This document shows, in pieces, positions 32,091 through 43,711 of a stretch of 64,000 bases of DNA. The position numbers and the translations under genes are program-made. The stretch is from positions 186,001 to 250,000 of the forward strand of contig JAOWBW010001465.1 in the NCBI GenBank assembly GCA_026119855.1, written 5' to 3'. The stretch's first letter is position 1, and each line of letters begins with the position of its first letter. This DNA comes from Campanula takesimana (lineage: Eukaryota > Streptophyta > Magnoliopsida > Asterales > Campanulaceae). A model generated the notes under the pieces. That model did no database searches, was not told the origin of the DNA, and worked only from the letters and a program-made list of their open reading frames with translations.

Positions 32091-33642
32091 TAAAGCTTTA
32101 ATAATAGAAAAAGCAAAAACTGAATTCTCAATCTTTATTCGATTCAAAACCGTGGACTAACAAAAAGTCGAACACAATATTTAAAGCAACATAATTAATT
32201 AAGATGAAAAGCTACCAGTCCGTGTGTGGTTTGCGTAGCGGCTGCCCATATATAAACACATCTGGATGGGTATTAGGCTGGCTTTGGAAGACTACAAGAT
32301 AAAGAAAAAAAATTAATAAATATTTTCTCAATCTTAAAATTTAAAATTTCTAGTTTGATTTTAATTTTATACGCTTATAATAAGGAACAATAAAAAGACA
32401 AATTCTCGCATACATCCACCGCACCATGTGCGGCAAGGGTGCTTGGTTCTGCTGCTTCGCGCGGCTGGCTGGGGCGCTGCATCCGACTGTCCAGATCCAA
32501 CCCTCCTCTCCCAGATTTTGACACGTGTCCCTTTAAAAAAAAAAAAACCCAAATACTTTAAAATGCTATATCTTGAGATTTACAACTCAGAATTTTTTTA
32601 AAAAAATACCGTTGTGTTCGTCTCGACGAGACGAATAAAACTACATAGGTCATGATATGGTTTGATTTTTTTTAAAAAAATACTTTTTAAGACACAAAAA
32701 AAATTGATCTGCTTGTCAGCTCAAATGTAACATTCTGTTCTGATAAAAGTAACACTTTCATCTTCAAAAAGTAACACTTTTTTACTGTTAAATGTAACAA
32801 CAGTTTTTATAAAAAAAATGGGTTTGCATTTCAATTATTACTTTCTCAATAAAAAATTGTTACATTTCATATATAATGTTACATTTAAGAATGTAAAATG
32901 TTACAATTGAGAAAAAAAAATGTTACATTCATTTTTTATAAAATGTAACATTAGTTTAGTTGTCAATCCTATGTTAATGTTGGGGGAAAAAAGTGTTACA
33001 TTTGAAAAAAAAAAGTGTTACATTTGAAAAAATAATGTTACATTCCTTTATAAAAAGTGTTACATTAATTTAGTCGTTAATTTTTATGTTATCTTTAATC
33101 TATTGCATCAAATTTGTGGTACATTTTTGAAAAAAAAAGTGTTACATTTGAAAAACAAAAGTGTTACATTTCGTTATAAGAAGTGTTACTTTTGGTGGGA
33201 GGAAAAACGGTTGTGGGGCAAAAAAAAAAAAAAAAAAACCGGCAAATAAAAAATAAAAGATAGGGCATGGCTCGGCTCGGTGCCGCCGCACGCGAGACTG
33301 CCTCCAATAAAAATGGGTCAATAATAATTGTTCAAAATACAATTAATAAAATAAATAAGTGAAAAGTAGGTTATGTAAGTAACAATTTATTTTTGTAATT
33401 CTATAAACATCATGAGAACAAGATTTATCAAAACAACAGTGTTCATACTTTGTCGATTAGATTATGGAACAAAACAATTAAGAATTTTAAACTGCGATTG
33501 ATGAAAAAGAAAAGGAAGAATCTTTAAACTGAGACGGATGTCGTTCTTTGACTATTAGAAGTTTGATAGAAAAAATGTGTTAGAGACAATTATCCTATAC
33601 CGGGAATCAACTAGCCAAGCATTGACTATATAAAGATCTTGG
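32091..33642. other. Intergenic DNA with a cluster of TGTTACATTT motifs
   Basis: No gene seen. Between about 32720 and 33190 the motif GTTACATTT or its complement occurs more than ten times between A-runs at irregular spacing. The last 40 bases (33600-33642) could be a copia RT scrap continuing at 34256. Confidence 0.5.
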
Positions 33643-34255
33643 TGTAGATACCCCGGGAAAATCACAACTTGTCTAGAGCTGTGAATTATCCTAGGATGTC
33701 TATTTGGTTTTAGAGATTAGAGTCGTCACCTGTGTTTTTAAAGGAACATAAGAAAAACCTAAGAAATAGCCTAATGTTTGTTACGAAAACTAGAGATTCG
33801 GGAAGAGACGGGTTCGGGGGTTAGGTTACTACACCCATTCCGCTCGGCTAAAGCCGGTCTTGCTACTAAAGGTGTTCTAATGTAAAAAGGTCCTTATTTA
33901 ATTTATATGAATACGTGCTAACAATTACATTGAAAGAAAAGGGGAATTACAAAGAAAATTTATGCTAACTATTACATTTAAAAGAAATAAAGGAGAATTA
34001 AAATGTAGTTTGAAATGTTGGAAGATAATCTTGACCAAATTCAATGGTGAAGTGGCCTTTTAGGTCATGTTCCCTTTTATGGAGATTGCACACACATTAA
34101 AAGAGATAAAAGATGAAGAAAGCAAATAAAGAGTTTATTTAAGAAAAGATGAAGAGAATTAATAAAAAAATAAATAAAAGAGTTTAGAAAAAGATGATGA
34201 ACATCATACCTATGCTTGAAGAGAAAAAGAGCCGAATTACCAGTAAGGACCATTA
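33643..34255 (-). repeat. Truncated LTR of a Tat-like element
   Basis: On the minus strand it ends GGGGTATCTACA (starts tgtagatacccc at 33643), with text like the 3' parts of the D/E LTRs (cctaggatgtct, ccccgaacc, gtagcaagacc-like). The U3 end is missing and copia sequence follows directly. Confidence 0.75.
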
Positions 34256-36052
34256 AAAATAGACTACTTCGAAAGTTCAAAATGGATGGGGCTAAACCTG
34301 CTACGACCCCCTAGTACCAGGCTCTCATCTCTCGGCTGACGAGGGTGATCCGATCTCAAATACCACTTTGTATAGAAGCATGGTTGGCGGACTTCAGTAT
34401 CTCACTCTGACACGCCCCGACCTTACATTTGCGGTTAATCAGGTTTGTTAGTTCATGCATGCACCTCAGACCTCTCACCTAGTTGCAGTCAAACGGATCT
34501 TGCGGTACATCAAAGGAACTATTTTTCTTGGGTTGCATTTGACTCGCTGTAGACACCCCATTTTGAACGTTCTTTCATAATCACACTACTTCTGTGTCTC
34601 GCCTTTGATTTGGGTCGAAATTCGTTAAGTTGGACATGTTTCGTCAAGTTTCTAACTGACTCCGTTAGTCAGGGACCAAAACGAACATCAAAACTACTGT
34701 AGAAGGGCATAAATGTGATTCCAGCACAAAGATGCCTCGTACGAGACATTGATGTCTCGTACGAGACATCCCCTTTTGACAGTCAAGTTTCAGCAGTTTC
34801 CTTGTTGATCTCAACCCCGTTTCTTGGCAAACACTCAAGCAATCCGGGAAAAACCTAATGGGCGATCCTAGAGCCCAAAAATACCTCCTTAGAAATCAAG
34901 TCTTTGATTCCCACCCAAACTTACCTGCTTGGCTTAAACCCTAGGTCAAGAAACTCATATAAATATAGAGGTTCTTGAACCGAAAAACCTCTAGAATGGT
35001 TATTCACCCAAAACCACTCCAAATCTGATCAAAGAAGTCCTTATAATCAGCCTCTCTTCCTCACCCACGATATTCAAGCCTTCATAACACCATTCAAGTC
35101 AAGTTCATTGGATCATCAAGGCCTTTAGTCAAGGCCATCCATAGGATTCTCGAAGAACGCTTAGGTAAAACTCCTTGTTTTCTACCTACTCATCCTTTCT
35201 TTGTCTTTGAAGTAGTGTGATTTCATTAAAGGATCAGCCTAGAGCCTCTCCAATCCATGGACATGGTCTCGAAGCATATGATCCGACATCCTAAATAAAT
35301 AAGAAATTATTTATTTGTTTCGTTTCCTTAGTACATGAATGCATAATTTTGACAATGATGATGATTTCGTAAGCAAGACCGATCCTAGATCGCGTGGATT
35401 GGGTGCTCCTTGACCTTCCCAATCCATAACTTAACCCCCGAACCCAAGAAATCTCATGGTCCGTGTTCCGTTAAATATGGTGGCGACTCACAACAATCGA
35501 GCAACAATCAAGTCCTGACAACTCGAAGCACGAGGAGGGAGGAAAGACGCGCGCGCTCACACTCGCTCTCCTGAAATTTCTTTGAGTGCCTTCCCCGATT
35601 CTGACTGGGCTGGTTCTCCGTCCAATAGACGATCGACCACTGGTTCATGTGTGTTTGTTGGACCAAACCTCATCTCGTAGACCGCCAAGAAACAAACCAC
35701 TATCACTCGTTCTAGCAGTGAAGCTGAATATCGTACCCTCGCAACCACTGTAGCTGAGTTTCGTTGGTTTTCCTTTCTGTATCGAGAACTAGGATTATTT
35801 CTTGCCCTACCACAGCTCCGATTGACAACATCACCGCCCTTCATATGGCTCGAAATATGTTTTCCATGCACGCACCCGACATGTCGAGATCGATCTACAC
35901 TTCGTTCGTGATCTTTATCAACGAGGTTTCTTACATCTCACTTATGTGGCTACATCCGACCAACTTGCGGATGTCTTTACTAAAGTTCTTACCCGTCCCC
36001 GACTGGATATTCTTTCTTCCAAGCTTCAGCATGCCCCAATACCGCTTAGCTT
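34256..36052 (+). pseudogene. Ty1/copia RT end and RNase H, interrupted
   Basis: 34256-34547 encodes the end of a copia RT (LLRKFKMDGAKP, then YRSMVGGLQYLTLTRPDL, LRYIKGT). 35562-36052 encodes RNase H (FPDSDWAGSPSNRRSTTG, SSSEAEY, then SDQLADVFTKVL). Lesions: a frameshift near 34310, TAG at 34449, TAG at 35678 (TGG expected), frameshifts around 35800-35900, and a 1-kb solo LTR between the halves. Removing the LTR and one TSD joins both halves in frame. Confidence 0.85.
34548..35561 (+). mobile_element. Solo LTR in the copia pseudogene
   Basis: 1014 bp starting TGTAGACACCCC and ending GCGCTCACA, flanked on both sides by ctcgc (34543-34547, 35562-35566). The body has the ccccgaaccc and gtggcgactc motifs seen in the Tat LTRs, but the sequence is a different family. 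It is left by recombination between LTRs of a lost element. Confidence 0.88.
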
Positions 36053-36066
36053 GAGGGGGGGGGGGT

Positions 36067-36352
36067 TGTGTAAAAAGTCATGTGTTGTACGAAGGGCAAT
36101 CTCGGCCTTCCTAGATAATTTGTGTATATCGGCTATTCTAGGAAGATATACTTTACAGTTAGAGAAAATAATTGTTAATGTTGTAGATGATTTCTATCCT
36201 AACTTAGTTGATCTATATTAGGGCTCTAATTGTAATTGGGTGTATATATTGAAAGTTGGAATAAAAAGAAATCTCACGATTGGTGAGACAGAAATACCTT
36301 CTCCTATGTACTCTTCTTCTTCCTCCTTCCGTGTCTTCATTGCTAGAAAACA
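36067..36352 (+). repeat. 3' LTR of the copia element (probable)
   Basis: Follows a polypurine tract (GAGGGGGGGGGG, 36053-36065) after the RNase H end. Starts TGTGTAAAAAG and probably ends CTAGAAAACA. The right boundary is uncertain because the 5' LTR is not in the window. Confidence 0.6.
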
Positions 36353-36790
36353 CTTTGTCTTATAAAGTGAACATTTTGTTGAGACGTGGAGTAAAAAAAA
36401 TAAAAAAATAAATAAAGAAGTGAAAACTCGGACATAGGAGATGAAAAAAAATGTTTCTGGTAACCAAGCACAGACCCTATGCTTGCAGATTTGAGCGTCA
36501 AGACACTAATGGGACAAAAGCCCAGCTCTTTGTTGCTGTTCTTGAGTGCCAAGAATTGTAAAGCCTTTGGTATTTTGTTTCGTTATTAGACTTGTACTCT
36601 AGTGTTTCAGTTTCACTCAAATAACATTATTTTTAGGTATTGGACTTAGAATTTTATAAGTTAAGTGACGGCTATAAATACATGTATATTGTAACATCAT
36701 TGAGTAGTTATAGAAATAATTTTGGCTTGGTAGCGCCCCAACGTCGTCATTGTTGTGACGAGCCGGGTAAACATTTCTTATGTGTACTTG
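36353..36790. other. Short non-coding interval between two copia elements
   Basis: AT-rich with no supported gene. Confidence 0.4.
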
Positions 36791-38180
36791 TGTTGGGTTT
36801 TGTGCAATCATGCGCGGCGGAAACATCACATGAAAAACCCAAAATCCTAGATCCATTATGTTCAATAATTCATAATATGAAGATGAAAGAAACTAACCCT
36901 TGTAGATCGAAATACGGAGCCTTGGATTAAGATGCTTATGAAGAGAACCCTCTACCGGTGATCCACACTTCGAACGGATTCAAGAACGCTTCTTGAACTT
37001 GACTGCTAGGTCCTTCGGATTGAAAAACTATGGTGAAGAACGATTCTTCAATTGCTCCTAACGATTATTAAAGTTTGATAATTGGGAATAATCAAACTTA
37101 ATAACCCAAGTAAATTATGTGTAATCTCTCTCTCCAAGAAAGAGTTTTTGATTTCAAAAATCAATGTTATGTGAAAAATTCCCGATTGTCCACATTATAT
37201 ACCAGAGGTTTCCAAAACACTTTAGGACTTAGGTCTTCTTGTCCAACTAGAAAAGACCAAAATTAAATTGCAGTGCGGGGGGCGGCCGTAGAGCTCCTTG
37301 GCAGCCGTGCGGCTCCAAGGTTGCCGTACGGATCCCTCCTTCAGTTTCCTCATTTTTCGCTCCTTTTAATTATCCGTTCTGCGTGTGTGACCCAATAGGA
37401 TTATACTAAGTTGGCAATGAGTCTGAACCATTCAAACCTCGTAAGTCATAAGCGGACTCTAGCAAGCCATTATGACTACCCAATTAGTATAACTTTGAAA
37501 TAAAAAGTTTCCTAAATAGAACATAACACAATCTCTTTGTTACACGATGTCTATTGAACGTAAGCCATGGTCAATGGTCAACTTACCTTGTTCAATGTTT
37601 TCTCAATCCCGAATGTATTGATAATACAAATGACATTGATCCAATCAATTCATTTGAGCATGGCCATGCATTTCATCAATACCATTCATCGAGTGGCCAA
37701 AGCTTGATATCTCTCTTGATGAGGAACAAATCCCATCTTGGCTAATTACATTTCCCTACATTATTCTGATTACGCCAATCATATTCTTTATAGCTACCCG
37801 GTTAAGGGTTACGTTTGAATATATCAAACGTAATGTTCATTATGTGGAAGACTGAAATAACCTCAGGTCTAGAGATTCCAGTGATATAACTATATGAGAC
37901 TTAATTATGACATTGTGACCATGACATAAATCTCATAGGGGTCAGTCCAGTATTTGTTCTCCAACAAATACCCATAAGTCTAATTGCATCCCATACACAT
38001 AATCATCATATGATTATCTATTAAACTTATACTAATAATTAATCATAATTATCAGGTACGGAGATTATTATAATAAACATGCAAAAGATATAATAATCAA
38101 ACATTTAATATGTTTATTAAAGCATAAAGAAAATGATAACATTAATCATTCAAATAACGTGCCTAGCATACACACCAACA
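36791..38180 (-). repeat. 3' LTR of the minus-strand copia element
   Basis: 1390 bp; on the minus strand starts TGTTGGTGTGTATGC and ends AAAACCCAACA, giving the inverted end TGTTGG/CCAACA. Confidence 0.75.
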
Positions 38181-38264
38181 ATCTCCCACTTGCACTAGGC
38201 CTAATTAATGTATAAAATACCCATAGACCTAACATGACCATCATGCTTCGCTTGCGGAAGACCC

Positions 38265-39072
38265 TTTGTCAATGGGTCAGCAATGTTCCTCAGTTGGTAC
38301 TCTGCATATATTCACGTCTCCTCTAGCAACGATCTCTCGAATGATATGAAAACGCCTAAGTATGTGATTAGATTTCTGATGCGATCTAGGTTCCTTTGCT
38401 TGAGCAATAGCACCATTATTATCACAATAAAGGTCTATTGTATTAGCAATGCTAGGAACCACCTCTAAATCACCAATGAACTTCTTAATCCAAACAGTCT
38501 TTTTAACAGCATCAGATGCAGCTATATATGCATCTTCAGTTGTAGAATCAGCTATGGTACTCTGCTTAGAATTCTTCCAGCTTACAATACCACCATTAAG
38601 CATAAACACAAAACCAGATTGCGATCTAGAATCATCCTTTTCGGTTTGGAAGCTAGCATCCGTGTAACGATTTACAACGAGATCATCTTCCATACCTCCA
38701 TATATCAAGAACGAGTCTTTTGTCCTTCACAAGTACTTTAGAATTGTCTTGACAGCAATCTAGTGACTCTCACCAGGATCCGATTGGTATCTACTCGTCA
38801 TGCTTAAAGCATAAGAGACATCGGGTCTAGTACATATCATGGCATACATGATGCATCCAATTACAGAAGCATATGGGATTCCATTCATTCTCTCACGCTC
38901 ATCAGTTGTCTTAGGAAACTGATTCTTGCTTAGAGTTATGCCATGAGCTACTGGCAAATTTCCCCTCTTAGAGTTTTCCATGCGGAATCTCTTAAAAACT
39001 TTGTCAATATATGTAATTTGACTCAAACCAATCAACTTCTTAGATCTATCACGATAGATCCTTATGCCAAGG
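38265..39072 (-). pseudogene. Ty1/copia RT end and RNase H (minus), decayed
   Basis: 39035-38760 encodes the RT end (SQITYIDKVFKRFRMENS, VIGCIMYAMICTRPDVSYAL). 38708-38277 encodes RNase H (YTDASFQTEKDDSRSQSG, NSKQSTIADSTTEDAY; the usual TTEAEY is altered). Two stops between them (TAG for TGG, TGA for CGA at about 38760-38725) and a one-base shift near 38285 before the conserved NIADPL tail. Not functional. Confidence 0.88.
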
Positions 39073-40078
39073 TGTAGATACCCCGGGCCGCGGCCTTAGG
39101 CCAGAGCGCGCGAGCTCATCCTAGGATGTCTAATTGTGTTTTAGAGTCGCCACCCACGTTTTTTAGGAACGTAAGAAAACCTAATGTTTATGAGCCTAAG
39201 TTTGATTTACGAAAACAGAGATTCTTTGGGATGAGGGGTTCGGGGGTTAGGTTACGAAATGGGAAGTACTTAAACACCCATTTCGCCCGAGCAAAGTCAG
39301 TCTTGTTTGTTCATAATTCACTTTAAAGATAAATGTGTTCTTCCTATTTGAATGATGATAAAAGAGGGGTTTTAAAGTTTAAAATATAGGGAGATGACTT
39401 CTAGGCTAATTCAATGTAATGAAAGGACCATTGGTGTCATGTCCCAAGTGGTTTTGGGGTGATTGCACATTTGATTGAAGAAGAAGAAGAAGAAGAAGAA
39501 GAAGAAGAAAGAAGAAAGTTTAAGACATTTACCTATAGTATCCTTCAAAGAGAACCTCTTGAAAAGCCTTGAAGAAGAGGTTGAATACTTGGAGAGAACA
39601 CTTCTTAGTTAAAAAGGTCTAAAAGAAGTCCCAAGGAAAAGTCTAGAAAAGAAGTGAGGAAAAAGGTCCCTTCCAATGATGGATTGGAGGGGTTTTTATA
39701 GTTGAAAGAGGGGAGTTTTTGGAGCCAAACGGAGTCTCCAATAAATCTTTCCCGGGCAAAATCATGTATAATGAGTAAGGGAGAGATTCTTGGGCAGAAT
39801 CTGTAACTGACACACCCCAGAAGCGCGCGCATCCCACCTAGGCGGCGGAAGGCGCACGCGTCTGGCCTCAAGAGGCGGAGGCGCGCGACTCTGAAATGCA
39901 ATTTTTGACAGAATGGACTAGAAAGTTAGAACTGTTATTCAGTTTAGTCCCGGGACTTAACGGAGTCCGTCTGGAACTTAACCAAAATAACAGAAACTAA
40001 CAAAAAACTCTTAAAAGAGGGAGAAACACAAAATCAAGTGTGCAATCGGGGTGAGCGGTCCAAGGCGGGGTGTCTATA
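39073..40078 (-). repeat. 3' LTR of element B
   Basis: 1006 bp on the minus strand, starting TATAGACACCCC (one change from TGTAGACACC) and ending TATCTACA. A TATA box on the minus strand lies at 39693-39700, and a GAA microsatellite at 39477-39510. Close to the A LTRs. Confidence 0.9.
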
Positions 40079-40265
40079 GAGCCCCTCGGCGGCGTGGATT
40101 TCGAAGCAAACGCGCCGACGAAAGACAGACATCCACCTAGGACATCACTAAGAAAAAGAAAAGACTCGATAAAAGCAGGAATTTGAAATTGCAGGGGATA
40201 GAGGTGTGCTCCCTGTGTGAGCAGCTTTGAGAGATAAAGGTGCGCTCCCTGTGTGAGCGGCTTTG
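40079..40265 (-). other. Region before the 3' LTR of B
   Basis: In element direction it has two copies of a GCTCACACAGGGAGCGCA motif (40190-40262), then the CCGCCGAGGGGC purine tract next to the LTR (40081-40092), whose stem partner has one mismatch. Confidence 0.6.
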
Positions 40266-40640
40266 CCAATAGCAGGATCCGTTTGCTGAAGGCGGGATCT
40301 TGTTTGCTGGAAGCGGGACCTGTTTGCTGATAGCGAGATTCGTTTGCTGGAAGCGGGACCTGTTTCCTGATAGCGAGATCCGTTTGCTGGAAGCAGGACC
40401 TATTTACTGATAGCGAGATCCGTTTGCTAAAGTGCGGGACCCGGAGGATCGTCTGCTAAAGTGCGGGACCCGGAGGACCGTTTGCTTAAGTGCGAGACCT
40501 GGAGGACCGTTTGCTTGAGTGCGGGACCCGAAGGACCGTTTGCTTGAGTGCGGGACCTGGAGGACCGTTGGCTTGAGTGCGGGACCCGGAGGACCGTTTG
40601 CTTGAGTGCGGGACCCGGAGGACCGTTGCTTTGAATGGAT
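40266..40640 (-). repeat. Tandem repeats of element B
   Basis: Two unit types: about 29-bp units with gaccgtttgcttgagtgcgg (40435-40640, about 7 copies) and diverged ones with tttgctggaagcgggacc / tttgctgatagcgagatc (40266-40435). The 29-bp unit is the same family as the array in A. Confidence 0.88.
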
Positions 40641-40689
40641 GTAGATTTTGCTTGATGAGGAAGCGGTGATTCTGTGGCTCACCCCGGAC

Positions 40690-41165
40690 CAAGTTGTTGT
40701 CGTGAGTCGTACTTTGATGTTGACTGTTTGACTTTGACTTTCGATGGGGCGCGGGCACAGTTGACTGCGGAGTGCTTTGTGCTGGGGAAAATAAAAGACA
40801 CCCTACTTTGAGTGGGAGTTTCTATCTTATTTTAGTTTTTAGACATGCCTTAAGGGCGGACCAAATTAATGTGTGCCCAGCTGAGTGTTTGTTGTTGTCG
40901 TTTGAGCTTCTCTTGTTTCTGGGAGTGATCTTTTCTGCAGGTTGAAGGCGTTGGAATGCACCTGGGCTTCCTTCTTGAAATGACAAGGGCATGTTCTGTT
41001 TCTGTCTGCTGTCAAACACGCGCGCGCCTGACTTTGGTCTCGAGAGGCGCGCGCGGCTGGCGTCGCTTGTTAGAGGCGCGCGCTTCTGGCTTGCTGAATT
41101 CCAGCCCCTTTCTTTTCTGAGCAGGGCATTCCAACAGCAATAAATTTAAACCGTTTTGGATCAGA
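40690..41165 (+). promoter_or_regulatory. Upstream half of the antisense cassette in B
   Basis: Homologous to A 54540-54990 (inverted). It contains gactttgac repeats, gaaaataaaagacaccct (possible TATA-like AATAAAAG at 40785-40795) and a GCGCGCGC block (41020-41085), and lies directly 5' of the antisense ORF at 41166. A promoter function is inferred from position and from the same GCGCGC motif found in the LTRs. Confidence 0.4.
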
Positions 41166-41648
41166 ATGGTCACACAGCAATATTCTGCATCTTTTCCCCT
41201 TACTCTATACCTCAAAATTCTTGAAGCGATGACCCCGATGACCTTTACTTTTGAAGTCAAAGTTTCCGTCCCTGAAGGCGATAAGTCCGTCCCCATTGCT
41301 CCAATTGTGAAGGCATGTCCTAGCGTCTTTGACCATTTGGGAAGGCCAAATGAGGGTATTGTTGCTGTTGATCCCGTGAAGCCGGTGGTCCATGTGAGGG
41401 ATTATAGGTCCCGTTACTTGCCTAAGAAGAAGAAAGGCAAGGGAAGTTCTTCTCATGTGTGGAAGCGCCCCATGGTTGTTCCCGCTAAGGTTCCGCTTGA
41501 CAAAGGTAAGGGGAAGGCCGTTGATGAAGCTCCGTCCCGTCCTAGTGTCTTTTCTCGTCTTGGTGGTCTCGAGAATGCTCTTCCCCCATCCAAGAAGACT
41601 AAAGACCGTCCCCAAAACCGATGGGTCCCCAAACCGAAGAAAGATTAG
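41166..41648 (+). CDS. Antisense ORF of element B (160 aa), SVF.RLG-type protein
   Basis: Intact frame running opposite to B's gag-pol, between integrase and the 3' LTR. The N-terminal half has a hydrophilic segment with VFDHLGRP. The middle is very basic (KKKKGKG). The C-terminal half has SVFSRLGG and a basic tail. SVF.RLG motifs are common in plant gypsy proteins. No enzyme domain is seen. Element A has an unrelated, larger antisense ORF in the same place, while the sequences flanking the two ORFs match. Extra antisense ORFs are known in Tat-lineage elements; the function of this one is unknown. Confidence 0.55.
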   Translation: MVTQQYSASFPLTLYLKILEAMTPMTFTFEVKVSVPEGDKSVPIAPIVKACPSVFDHLGRPNEGIVAVDPVKPVVHVRDYRSRYLPKKKKGKGSSSHVWKRPMVVPAKVPLDKGKGKAVDEAPSRPSVFSRLGGLENALPPSKKTKDRPQNRWVPKPKKD

Positions 41649-41843
41649 ATATTTCTTTGTACCCCACGAGATTGCAATTAAAATAGACCACTTGTTAGGA
41701 TTTTAATGTTTTATGTCTTTTATTAGCTCAACAAAATCCGTTGTAATGATAAAAATAATTCAAGAAATGAATAAAAATTGCATCTCGTTAATTTGAAATG
41801 ATTTGGGTATTTGTTTATATTTTAAACCGCACCCGAAAGTTGC

Positions 41844-41880
41844 CTACGTTCCTCCAGTGTAGAGGCTCAGGTCTCCGTAG
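41844..41880 (-). ncRNA. Nested hairpin CTACG...CGTAG in B
   Basis: Outer stem CTACG/CGTAG and inner CCTC/GAGG on the minus strand, followed by GCAACTTTCGGGT, as in D and E. Confidence 0.5.
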
Positions 41881-41934
41881 TTCAAACAAACGAAGACCTT
41901 TTTTTTTTTTTTTTTGTGCACCCTGTTTTTTTGC

Positions 41935-41964
41935 CTAGACCGCCCTTTCGGGTTTTCATTCTAG
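41935..41964 (-). ncRNA. GNRA-capped hairpin 2 in B
   Basis: In element direction CTAGA/TCTAG with CCC-GAAA-GGG. Confidence 0.6.
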
Positions 41965-41998
41965 CGGGCTTCTTTTTTGCACGTGCTCTAATTTTTTC

Positions 41999-42028
41999 CT
42001 AGGCCGCCCTTGCGGGTTTTCAACCTAG
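41999..42028 (-). ncRNA. GNRA-capped hairpin 1 in B
   Basis: In element direction CTAGG/CCTAG with CCC-GCAA-GGG, between the pol end and hairpin 2. Confidence 0.6.
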
Positions 42029-42059
42029 CGAGCTCTCTCTCTCTTTTTTTTTTTTTTGA

Positions 42060-43711
42060 TGGTCTTCGTTTATTAGACGTATAATCTCTTCAACTTGTCG
42101 AGGTTGACTTCCTTTGGCAGCTGATCTCTGTCTAAATCCACGAGTCGGACTGCACCGCCGCTTAGTATCTTCTTGACTACGTACAGACCGATCCATCGGG
42201 GTCCCCATTTTCCAAGGGGGTTCATGGCATTAGGAGGGTGTTGTCTTAGGACAAATCTCCCAAACTGATGTTTCGGGGCTTCACCTTTTTGTTGAAAACC
42301 CTAGCCATTCTTTGTTGATAGGCCCTCGTACGTTCGATTGCCCTTAGCCTTTTCTCGTCGAGTAGGGCTAGCTGTTCATATCGACTTTGCATCCAATCGA
42401 CTTCATTGACTTGGTTCTCGAGGAGGACCCGTGGGGATGGGACTTCGAGCTCTATTGGGAGTACAGCTTCGGAACCATATACCAGTGCATAAGGAGTTTC
42501 TCCAGTCGCTGTCCGTATTGACGTGCGGTAGCCCCATAATGCTAGAGGTAGATTTTCGGGCCAATCCCTTCCAGTGGAGGCCATTTTCTTCACAATGGTC
42601 TCGATTGTCTTATTATCTGCCTCGACCGCGCCGTTTGCTTGAGGGCGGTATGGAGATGACTTGTGCTTAGTAATCTTGTATTCTACCAGGAGCGCGTCCA
42701 TCTCTTTCTCAAAGTGAGAACCGTTGTCTGAGATGATTTCATGAGGAACGCCGTACCGGCACATGATGTGGGTTTTCACGAATTCAACCACTTTCTTGGC
42801 GTTGAGAACTCGGTAAGTCTGTGCTTCGACCCATTTTGTAAAATAGTCCACGACTACTAGGACGAAAGATTGTCCGTTGCTGCCAGTAGGGTGAACTTTG
42901 CCGATGATGTCTATGCCCCAACAAGAGAAAGTCCAAGGCGTGGTCATATTGTAAAGCTGTGAGGGTGGAGCGTGCTGCAGATTGGCATGGAATTGGGATT
43001 TGGCTCACCTCTTGACTTTCTCGATGCAGTCCCTTTCCATGGTACTCCAATAATAACCCATGCGGAGTATCTTCTTGGTCAACATAAACCCGTTCATGTG
43101 GGTCCCACATTCACCTTCGTGGATCTCATGCATTATTTCTTGAGCTTCGGTCTCATTTGCGCATAGGAGATTGATCCCTTCGTGGTGCCTTTTGTAGACT
43201 CGGTCCCTAATCAGTACATATCGGGAGGCTAGTATTTGGAATGCCATTTGGGACTTCTTATTGCTATTCTCGGGATAAGTACCATCCTTGAGAAAATTCA
43301 TGATATCCGCATACCACGGGGAGTTTGCTTCGACCTCGTTGATCTCGACACTCATGCAGTATGCCGGACTGTTCATTCGGGAAATTTTGAAGGGCTTCAC
43401 CATTTTACCCTCAGGTATTTCGACCAGTGAAGCGATAGTGGCTAGTGCATCAGCAAAACGGTTTTTGTCCCTTGGCAGGTAGTTGAAGGTGATTTCTTGA
43501 AACTGTTCAACCAACTCCTCGAGATATTGACCATACCGTTGTAGAGTCGAGTCTTGAATCTTCCACTTTTCAGATGTCTGATTGATGATGAGCAAGGAAT
43601 CACCAAATACCTCTAAACTTGTGACATTTCTCTCGAGGGCTGCTTCGAGCCCCGCTATGCATGCTTCGTACTCAGCGATGTTATTGGTGGCTTCAAATTC
43701 GAGGCGGATAG
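42060..43711 (-). pseudogene. Element B RNase H tail and integrase, decayed
   Basis: From 43711 downward: the end of the archaeal-type RNase H (EYEACIAGLEAAL, FGDSLLIINQ, RFADALATIA), then the integrase zinc domain, catalytic core (GIDIIGKVHP, SDNGSHFEKE, ANGAVEADNKT) and C-terminal domain. TGA at 43005-43007 replaces the first Cys of the C-x2-C pair and the second Cys is Ser. A one-base loss near 42259 (GDL) shifts the C-terminus. Upstream it joins directly to 57016 across the A insertion. Confidence 0.9.

Larger units (their letters stand above)
36791..39072 (-). mobile_element. 3' part of a second Ty1/copia element
   Basis: The 3' LTR is 36791-38180 (minus), preceded in element direction by the purine tract AAGTGGGAGAT, and by RNase H and RT coding remnants to 39072. 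Element B is inserted there inside the RT, so the rest lies beyond B, outside the window. Confidence 0.88.
39073..43711 (-). mobile_element. Element B (Tat-type gypsy, autonomous ancestor), 3' part
   Basis: Minus-strand element inserted in the copia RT. This part holds the 3' LTR, tandem repeats, an antisense ORF cassette, and integrase plus the archaeal-type RNase H tail, ending at gatag (43707-43711) where element A is inserted. B continues at 57016. Confidence 0.92.

Noticed and set aside
35764..36221. Independent genes at 35.8-36.2 kb
   Set aside because: Frameshifted parts of the copia RNase H and its 3' LTR.
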